Assembly (NCBI GenBank): GCA_030066475.1
Contig: JASJBO010000096.1
Span: 1 to 29,724 of the forward strand
Direction: 5' to 3'
Source of the DNA: Myxococcota bacterium
GTDB lineage: Bacteria; Myxococcota_A; UBA9160; PR03
DNA length: 29,724 nucleotides
Positions 17,539-23,080 of the stretch are shown here, one piece after another (positions within the stretch are counted from its first letter, which is position 1; every line of letters starts with the position of its first letter). The translations under genes and the position numbers were made by a program. A model generated the notes under the pieces. It did no database searches, had not been told where the DNA came from, and was given only the letters and a program-made list of their open reading frames with translations.

Positions 17539-18491
17539 AGATCGGCGTCCTGAGCAATCTGCGGGCCGGCAAGCGCGACTCGAAGGTCGAATCGGTGCTC
17601 GGGTTCCTGCGCCAGCACCCCGAGATCCTGCGGATCGAGACCGAGAGCGACGCGGACGTCTCCGACGCGCTCGCCCACTTCCAGCGCGAAGGGGTCGAGG
17701 TGCTGGTGCTGAACGGCGGCGACGGCACCGTGCAGCTGGGGCTCACGCACCTGCTCGGGGGAGGCTGCTCCGGCTGGGACCCGTGGGTCGCGCCGATCCG
17801 GGGCGGGCGCACCAACATGACGGCAGCCGACCTCGGCGCGCAGCGCCATCCGGTCAAGGGACTCCAGGCGCTCGTGGCGGCGCGCAATGCCGCCAGCCTC
17901 GCCCAGCGCGAGGTGCGACGCGCGGTGATGCGGATCGAGCTGGGAGCGGGGCGTCCGCCGCTCCACGGGATGTTCCTCGGCGCCGGCATGCTGCACCGCG
18001 CCGTCGACTTCACGCACAAGAGCTTCCCGGAAGGGCGCGCGCAGGGCACCTTCGGAGCCGGCGTGGTGACGGCGATGCTGGTCGCCCGGGCGGCGCGGGG
18101 CAACGTGGCCGGCGTGCTCACGCCCGACAAGATGCGCATCTCCTGCAACGACGAGGGAGAGCAAACCGGCGAGGTCGTGCTCGCGATGGCCAGCACGCTC
18201 CACCGGCTGTTCCTGGGCCTGCGCCCGTTCTGGGGCGAGGGACCGGGACCCGTGCGGGTCACCACGATCGCCCCCGGTGCGAAGCGCTTCGGCCTGGCCG
18301 CACCCGGCGTGCTGTTCGGCCACCCGCCCCGCTGGACGCGGCCCGAGAACGGCTACGTGAGCCGCAACGTGCGGGAGGCTGCCATCCAGCTCGACGCCGG
18401 CCTCGTGCTCGACGGCGAGCTGTACGCGCCGGAGCCGGACCGCGTCGTCAAGGTGAGTGCGGTCGAGGGCGTTCGCTTCCTCCGTGCCTGA
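17535..18491 (+). CDS. Diacylglycerol/ceramide kinase-like lipid kinase (DAGK catalytic domain)
   Basis: A 318-residue DAGK_cat protein. NGGDGTV (60-66) is the ATP-binding GGDGT signature; VAPIRGGRTNMTAADLG (86-101) takes the place of the usual GTaNdfA segment, and the C-terminal DGELY (about 303) is the family's last motif. The GGRTNM form differs from common YegS/DgkB enzymes. ATP is used to phosphorylate a lipid hydroxyl: diacylglycerol, sphingoid base or ceramide. With a serine palmitoyltransferase and a ketosphinganine-reductase-like gene a few kilobases away, a ceramide or long-chain-base kinase, as reported for CpgB in Caulobacter, is a reasonable hypothesis. ATG 17535 overlaps the preceding stop and follows GGGAGGG. 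The next gene overlaps its end. Confidence 0.87.
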   Translation: MKIGVLSNLRAGKRDSKVESVLGFLRQHPEILRIETESDADVSDALAHFQREGVEVLVLNGGDGTVQLGLTHLLGGGCSGWDPWVAPIRGGRTNMTAADLGAQRHPVKGLQALVAARNAASLAQREVRRAVMRIELGAGRPPLHGMFLGAGMLHRAVDFTHKSFPEGRAQGTFGAGVVTAMLVARAARGNVAGVLTPDKMRISCNDEGEQTGEVVLAMASTLHRLFLGLRPFWGEGPGPVRVTTIAPGAKRFGLAAPGVLFGHPPRWTRPENGYVSRNVREAAIQLDAGLVLDGELYAPEPDRVVKVSAVEGVRFLRA

Positions 18492-19476
18492 GGGTGCGGC
18501 GCCGGCGACCCATCCGGACCTCGCCGCCCTCACCCGCTGGATTGCGGACGAGCTCGACGGGCCGGTCCCGGCCGCCATCCGCGGCGCGGCCGAGGCAATC
18601 CGCCGGCGCCATCGCGGCGCGGCGGCCGTGCTCTTCTACGGCTCCTGCCTGCGGCGCGACACCACCGAGGGCGTGCTCGACTTCTACGTGCTGGTCGACC
18701 GCTATCGCCCGGCCCACCGCTCGGCTCTCGTGGCGGCCCTGAACCGCCTGCTGCCGCCGAACGTCTTCTACTGGGAGGACGAGGTCGACGACGCCGGCAA
18801 GCTGCGCGCGAAGTACGCCGTGATCAGCACCGAGCAGTTCGCCCGCCGCGCGCGCCGCGCCAGCCCCGACTGCCGCATCTGGTCGCGCTTCTGCCAGCCG
18901 GCGCGGATCGCCTGGGTGCGCGACGAGGAGACGCGCCGGGCGGTCCACGACGCGGTCGTACGCGCCACCCTGACCGCCGCCGACTGGATGAGCAGCTGGC
19001 TGGACGCCGCCGGCGGCGTCCAGCGGGTGCGCCCGGCCGAGCTGTGGGTGCGCGGGTTTCGCGAGACCTACGGGGCGGAGCTGCGCGGCGAGAAGCTCGA
19101 CACCGTCGACGCCGTCTACCGCGAGCAGGGGGAGCGCTTCGATCGGCTGACGCCGCTGGCGCTACGCGCGCTCGCCGCGCACGGGCGGCTGCGCGTGCTC
19201 CAGCTCGAGCCCGAGATCCAGCTCGACGGGGACCCGGCGCGCCTGTCCCGCATGCGTCGCAGCTGGCGCGTGCGGCGCCCGCTCACCAAGGCCCTGGCCG
19301 TGCTGGGCCTGCTCAAGACCCCCGTCACCTTCGACGGCTGGGTCTCCTACGCGCTCTGGAAGGTCGAGCGCCACAGCGGCGTCCACGTCGAGGTCACCGA
19401 CCTCCAACGCCGCCACCCCCTCCTCTTCGGCTGGCCCGTCCTCTTCCGCCTGATCCGCCACCGCATCCTCCGCTAG
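18484..19476 (+). CDS. Nucleotidyltransferase-fold protein of unknown role, operon with lipid kinase
   Basis: About 330 residues. LFYGSCLRRDTTEGVLDFYVLVD (50-72) matches the GS...DxD nucleotidyltransferase core: G53-S54 after a hydrophobic strand and acidic residues D66 and D72. The TAM41/MMP37 phosphatidate cytidylyltransferase family has a comparable YGS...VDF core, so a CTP:lipid phosphate cytidylyltransferase is a candidate, at low confidence. The rest is arginine-rich and helical with no signal peptide. The start is uncertain: GTG 18484 overlaps the kinase stop by 8 bp; GTG 18457 is 9 codons earlier. Tight coupling with the lipid kinase suggests it uses the phosphorylated lipid. It is followed by the repeat cluster. 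I could not place it in a named family with certainty. Confidence 0.68.
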   Translation: MPEGAAPATHPDLAALTRWIADELDGPVPAAIRGAAEAIRRRHRGAAAVLFYGSCLRRDTTEGVLDFYVLVDRYRPAHRSALVAALNRLLPPNVFYWEDEVDDAGKLRAKYAVISTEQFARRARRASPDCRIWSRFCQPARIAWVRDEETRRAVHDAVVRATLTAADWMSSWLDAAGGVQRVRPAELWVRGFRETYGAELRGEKLDTVDAVYREQGERFDRLTPLALRALAAHGRLRVLQLEPEIQLDGDPARLSRMRRSWRVRRPLTKALAVLGLLKTPVTFDGWVSYALWKVERHSGVHVEVTDLQRRHPLLFGWPVLFRLIRHRILR

Positions 19477-19504
19477 CGGCCCGCGCGGCAGAAGCCCCCT
19501 GCAA

Positions 19505-19519
19505 GCGCCCGAAGGGCGC
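19505..19519 (+). repeat. Unit 1 hairpin
   Basis: GCGCCC, loop GAA, GGGCGC. Unit 2 has the same hairpin at 19600-19614. Confidence 0.75.
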
Positions 19520-19693
19520 GCGCAGCGAGCCGCAGGCGAGCGAAGTCCACCAAGACGCCGCCGCGCCGGCACCGCCGCCCTACGCGGGCACCCCTGCAAG
19601 CGCCCGAAGGGCGCGCGCAGCGAGCCGCAGGCGAGCGAAGTCCATCAAGACGCGCTCGCGCCGGCTACTCCTCCGTACGCGGGCACCCCGCAA

Positions 19694-19718
19694 GCGCCGC
19701 CGGTTCCTCCGGCGGCGC
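19694..19718 (+). repeat. Unit 3 hairpin, longer compensated stem
   Basis: GCGCCGCCGG, loop TTCCT, CCGGCGGCGC. The stem is ten pairs and differs in both arms from units 1 and 2, yet remains fully paired. Confidence 0.75.
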
Positions 19719-19748
19719 GCGCAGCGAGCCGTAGGCGAGCGAAGTCCC

Positions 19749-20822
19749 CTAGGGCCGGGCGGCGGAGCGTTCGAACAGGGAGCGGAGGGCGGCGAGGGCG
19801 CCGGGGGCCACCGTGTCGCGGTAGCCGGCGTCGGCGGGGAGCTCGGCCATCAGGCTGCGGTGGACGTGGCCGAGGCTGTGGTACGGCAGGCCGGGGACGA
19901 GATGGTGCAGGCCGTGGTAGCGCAGGCCGACGGGCGCGAAGAGCGCACCCAGCACCGGGAGGCCGGCGAGGTTGACCGAGTCGGCGAGCTGGCCGCGCAC
20001 GTCGAGCGACTCGCCGGGATTCTCGTAGCGGTGCGCGACGAGCGTGCGCAGGTGATTGAGCACGAGGATGCCGATGGCCACGACGTACCAGCGGGTGATC
20101 CACTCGGACCCGATCGCACCGGTCGCCAGCGCCGCGACGAACGCCCAGAAGGCCAGCGCCGCCCCCGCCTCGCCCAGTGCGAAGCGCCAGCGCGCGCGGC
20201 CGGTCGGGAGCGGCCGGACGTACTGCTCGTTGATCACGAGGGTGGACAGGCGCGCGATCAGCCAGCGGCGCAGCGGCGGCACCAGCCAGGAGAGCGGAGC
20301 GAGCACGCCCCAGCGCAGCGCGAGCACCGCCGGAAACACCGCCATCAGCAGCGTCGAGGCCACGATGCGCCAGGGGGGCCAGGTCGCGATCGGGGCGTAC
20401 TCCGGGTCGTCGGCCGTCCCGTAGGTGGAGCGGCGGTGATGCACGGCGTGCGAGCCCACGTACATCAGGCTCGGCACCTGCATCGGCGAGCCGACCAGCA
20501 CGCTCCAGACGGTCTCGAGGCCCGGGATCGCGCCGGCTCGCAGATGGGCCAGCTCGTGGATGAACAGCGCAGCGCGGTAGAGCGCCAGGGTCGCGACCAC
20601 CAGGGCGACCGCTGCAAGGCCGCCGTCGAGCCACCCGCACGCGACGAAGGCCGTCCAGCCGATCGCCGCGGAGGCCAGGACGTCGACCCAATACAGACGG
20701 GCGCGCGGCTCGAAGGCGCCCGGAAAGCGCCGGCGCAGCGCCGAGGGAGCCAGCGGCGACGCGGTCGCGCGCTCGTCCCGGCGTTCGTCTTCGACGGCTC
20801 GCGCCGAGGCTTCCATCGCCAC
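19749..20822 (-). CDS. Fatty acid desaturase family protein
   Basis: A 357-residue membrane di-iron enzyme. The histidine boxes are HELAH (89-93), HAVHH (125-129) and HGLHH (303-307), with further histidines at about 256 and 264 (NHLRTLVAHR), together the eight or more ligands of the membrane desaturase/hydroxylase superfamily. About four membrane segments flank the boxes. The segment DSVNLAGLPVLGALFAPVGLRYHGLHH resembles bacterial acyl-lipid desaturases; sphingolipid desaturases and hydroxylases share the superfamily, so specificity is open. GTG 20822 is favoured by an AAGGAGG site eight bases before it. It is 75 bp downstream of the serine palmitoyltransferase gene on the same strand, so modification of a sphingoid base or ceramide acyl chain is a good hypothesis. 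Confidence 0.88.
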   Translation of the reverse strand: MAMEASARAVEDERRDERATASPLAPSALRRRFPGAFEPRARLYWVDVLASAAIGWTAFVACGWLDGGLAAVALVVATLALYRAALFIHELAHLRAGAIPGLETVWSVLVGSPMQVPSLMYVGSHAVHHRRSTYGTADDPEYAPIATWPPWRIVASTLLMAVFPAVLALRWGVLAPLSWLVPPLRRWLIARLSTLVINEQYVRPLPTGRARWRFALGEAGAALAFWAFVAALATGAIGSEWITRWYVVAIGILVLNHLRTLVAHRYENPGESLDVRGQLADSVNLAGLPVLGALFAPVGLRYHGLHHLVPGLPYHSLGHVHRSLMAELPADAGYRDTVAPGALAALRSLFERSAARP

Positions 20823-20827
20823 GGAAT

Positions 20828-20837
20828 CCCCCTCCTT
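20828..20837 (-). promoter_or_regulatory. Near-perfect Shine-Dalgarno of the desaturase gene
   Basis: On the minus strand this reads AAGGAGGGGG, followed by ATTCC and the GTG at 20822; the ATG two codons later is too far away to be the better start. Confidence 0.6.
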
Positions 20838-20879
20838 CGTCGTGAGCGGCCGCAGTCTAGTCGACTCGACGCGGCTGTC

Positions 20880-20893
20880 TTCCCCAAGGGGAA
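20880..20893. repeat. Short inverted repeat between desaturase and SPT genes
   Basis: TTCCCC, AA, GGGGAA: two perfect 6-base arms with a 2-base centre, just past the stop of the SPT-like gene. Could be a weak hairpin or protein site. An 8-base palindrome AGTCGACT is at 20859-20866. Confidence 0.4.
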
Positions 20894-20897
20894 TCGC

Positions 20898-22079
20898 TCA
20901 GATCGCTCCCAGCTCGCGTCCCACGCGGGCGATCGCATCGAGCGCCCGCTCCAGGTGCTCGCGGGTGTGCGTCGCCATGTAGGACGTGCGGATCATGGCC
21001 CGGCCGGGGGGGACCGCCGGGGTGATCACGCAGTTCACGAATACGCCTTCCTCGTCCAGACGGCGCACCATGTGGAACGCCGCCTCGTCCTCGCCGATCA
21101 CGATCGGGATGACCGGCGAGTCGGAGTGGCCGGTGTCGAAGCCGAGCGCTTCGAACTCGCGCTTCATGAAGTGCGTGTTCTCCCAGAGCTGCTTGCGGCG
21201 CTCCGGCTCGCGCTCGACGATCGACAGCGCTTCGAGGGCCGCGGCGGCCGAGGCGGGCGGCAGCGCGGCCGAGAAGATCTCGGAGCGCGCGTTGTGCTTG
21301 ATGTAGTCGATCACCGTGGCATCGCCCGCCACGAAGCCGCCCACCGTGGCGAGCGACTTCGAGAAGGTGCCCATCACGAGATCGACCTGGCTCTCGACCC
21401 CGAAGTGCTCGGGCGTGCCGCGCCCGTGCTCGCCGAAGACGCCCAGCCCGTGCGCGTCGTCGACCATCAGGCGCGCGCCGAAGCGCTCCTTCAGCTCGAC
21501 GATCTCGGGCAGCGGCGCCAGATCGCCCTCCATCGAATAGACCCCGTCGATCACGATCAGCTTGCCGCGGTCGTCAGGGACGTTGCCGAGCCGCTTCTCG
21601 AGGCTCTGCATGTCGTTGTGGAGGAACTTGACCATGCGCGCGAAGCCGAGCCGCGCGCCGTCGATGATGCAGGCGTGGTCGAGGCTGTCGAGGATCGCGA
21701 CGTCATGGCGGCCGAGCAGGCACGACAAGACGCCGACGTTCACGCCGTAGCCGGTCGGGAAGGTCACCGCCGCGTCGCAGCGCATGAAGCGGGCGATGCG
21801 CTCCTCGAGCTCGGCATGCAGGTCGAGCGTGCCGTTGAGCAGCCGCGAGCCCGCACAGCCGGTGCCGTAGCGCTCCAGCGCGCGCGCGGCCGCCTCCTTC
21901 ACGGCGGGATGCGTGGTGAGGCCGAGGTAGCTGTTCGAGCCGAGCATGATCATGCGCCGGCCGTCGACCTCGACCTCGGGGTCCTGCCCCGAGGAGATCT
22001 CCCGGAAATAGGGATAGACGCCGGCTCTGCGGAGCTCACCGGCGAGCGCGTAGTCGTGGCACTTGCGGAAGACGTCCAA
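20898..22079 (-). CDS. spt: Serine palmitoyltransferase-like PLP enzyme (alpha-oxoamine synthase)
   Basis: A 393-residue fold-type I PLP enzyme of the alpha-oxoamine synthase family. Features: LGSNSYLGL (46-54), H135 for stacking on PLP, VDDAHGLG (206-213), and the Schiff-base lysine K241 in GTFSKS. Family members differ at this site: 8-amino-7-oxononanoate synthase and glycine C-acetyltransferase usually have GTLGKA/GTxGK, whereas serine palmitoyltransferases have TFSKS-like sequences. It would condense L-serine with palmitoyl-CoA (or acyl-ACP) to 3-ketodihydrosphingosine in the cytoplasm. The start is probably TTG 22079, with AGGGAA before it; a GTG 12 codons earlier is possible. It is divergent from the KDSR-like SDR over 60 bp and upstream of a desaturase. 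Confidence 0.82.
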   Translation of the reverse strand: MDVFRKCHDYALAGELRRAGVYPYFREISSGQDPEVEVDGRRMIMLGSNSYLGLTTHPAVKEAAARALERYGTGCAGSRLLNGTLDLHAELEERIARFMRCDAAVTFPTGYGVNVGVLSCLLGRHDVAILDSLDHACIIDGARLGFARMVKFLHNDMQSLEKRLGNVPDDRGKLIVIDGVYSMEGDLAPLPEIVELKERFGARLMVDDAHGLGVFGEHGRGTPEHFGVESQVDLVMGTFSKSLATVGGFVAGDATVIDYIKHNARSEIFSAALPPASAAAALEALSIVEREPERRKQLWENTHFMKREFEALGFDTGHSDSPVIPIVIGEDEAAFHMVRRLDEEGVFVNCVITPAVPPGRAMIRTSYMATHTREHLERALDAIARVGRELGAI

Positions 22080-22139
22080 GGGCGTTTCCCTGCTCGGCTG
22101 CCGAATGTAACGCACCGCGCCGTATCGAGGAACGAGCCC

Positions 22140-23027
22140 ATGTCCGAGCCCGCCGCGCCCGCCCGCTCGTCGTCCTCGCGCTCGGCGTCGCCCTGGGCGG
22201 GCCGGCGAGCGCTCGTGACGGGCGGCTCCAGCGGAATCGGCCTTGCCGTGGCGCGCCGCCTGGTTGCGGCAGGCGCTCGCGTGGCGATCGTCGCGCGGCG
22301 CGAGGCGCCGCTCCGGGCCGCCTGCGACGCGCTGCAGCAGGCGGCGCCGGGCCCGATCCGCCCCACCTGGGTTCCGCTGGACGTGAGCGACGCGGAGGCC
22401 GTGCAGGCGGGCGTCGATCGCTGCGCCGATGCCCTGGGGGGGCTCGACCTGCTGGTCAACAACGCCGGTGCCGCCTGGGCGGGGACCTTCCTCGAGACTC
22501 CGCCCGAGCGCTTCCGCGAGCTGCTCGAGGTGAACTTCCTCGGCGTCGTCCACGTGACCCGCGCGGCCCTGCCGCATCTCGTGCGCGCCGGGCGCGGCGA
22601 CGTGGCGATCGTGTCGTCGTTCGCCGGGCTGTTCGCGCCCTACGGCTACACCGCCTACGCCCCGACCAAGTATGCCGCGACCGGCTTCGCCGAGGCGCTG
22701 CGGCAGGAGCTGAGACCGCACGGCATCGGCGTCTCGGTCGTCTTCCCGACCGACACCGACACGCCCCAGCTCGCGGAGGAGAACCGGCACAAGCCGGCGG
22801 TGACACGCGAGATCTCGGGCACCGCGCGCGTGCTGACACCCGACGAGGTGGCCGACGCGCTGCTCGAGGGCGTCGCGCGGGGCCGCTTCTGGATCGTGCC
22901 CGGGCTGCGCGCGCGCGCCCTCGCCGCGTTGATCCGCCACGTGCCCAGCCTGGCGCGCCGCGTCGTCGACTACGACGTGGCCCGCGTGCTGCGCCGGCAG
23001 CCGGGCGCGCGAGGGGAACCGGGCTGA
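22140..23027 (+). CDS. SDR resembling 3-ketodihydrosphingosine reductase (KDSR)
   Basis: A 295-residue SDR. Motifs: TGGSSGIG (27-34), NNAG (107-110), catalytic S160, and Y173xxxK177 (YAPTK). After the cofactor site there is FPTDTDTPQLAEEN and KP (about 202-219) then TREISGTARVLTPDEVA. From memory this matches the eukaryotic KDSR segment PPDTDTPGFAEEN...KP...SE, an unusual signature not found in most SDRs. KDSR reduces 3-ketodihydrosphingosine to dihydrosphingosine with NADPH. The N-terminal 20 residues are Ser/Ala/Pro-rich without an anchor helix. ATG 22140 follows GAGGAA. Being divergent from the SPT-like gene by 60 bp supports the assignment: the two consecutive steps share one control region. 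The LptF-LptG gene follows. Confidence 0.85.
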   Translation: MSEPAAPARSSSSRSASPWAGRRALVTGGSSGIGLAVARRLVAAGARVAIVARREAPLRAACDALQQAAPGPIRPTWVPLDVSDAEAVQAGVDRCADALGGLDLLVNNAGAAWAGTFLETPPERFRELLEVNFLGVVHVTRAALPHLVRAGRGDVAIVSSFAGLFAPYGYTAYAPTKYAATGFAEALRQELRPHGIGVSVVFPTDTDTPQLAEENRHKPAVTREISGTARVLTPDEVADALLEGVARGRFWIVPGLRARALAALIRHVPSLARRVVDYDVARVLRRQPGARGEPG

Positions 23028-23080
23028 GGGGGCGAGCCCGTCCGCTCGGCCGGCAGCTGCGCCGATCCGTCGCCTTCGAG

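Larger units (their letters stand above)
19496..19748. repeat. Cluster of three hairpin-headed repeat units, about 95-bp period
   Basis: Three units start with GCAAGCGCC at 19501, 19596 and 19690 (spacing 95 and 94). Each has a hairpin, then an almost invariant core that reads GCGCAGCGAGCCG, one variable base, AGGCGAGCGAAGTCC. Between units 1-2 and 2-3 there is a matching connector ending ACGCGGGCACCCC. Unit 3 lies two bases from the stop of the desaturase, which is read from the other strand. The stretch occupies almost the whole 272 bp between the stop codons of two convergent genes. It looks like an intergenic repeat (REP-like) rather than a gene. Confidence 0.85.

Noticed and set aside
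20898..22079. 8-amino-7-oxononanoate synthase (BioF) or glycine C-acetyltransferase
   Set aside because: The GTFSKS lysine motif, absence of other biotin or threonine genes, and the divergent KDSR-like gene favour serine palmitoyltransferase. The alternative is not fully excluded without a tree.
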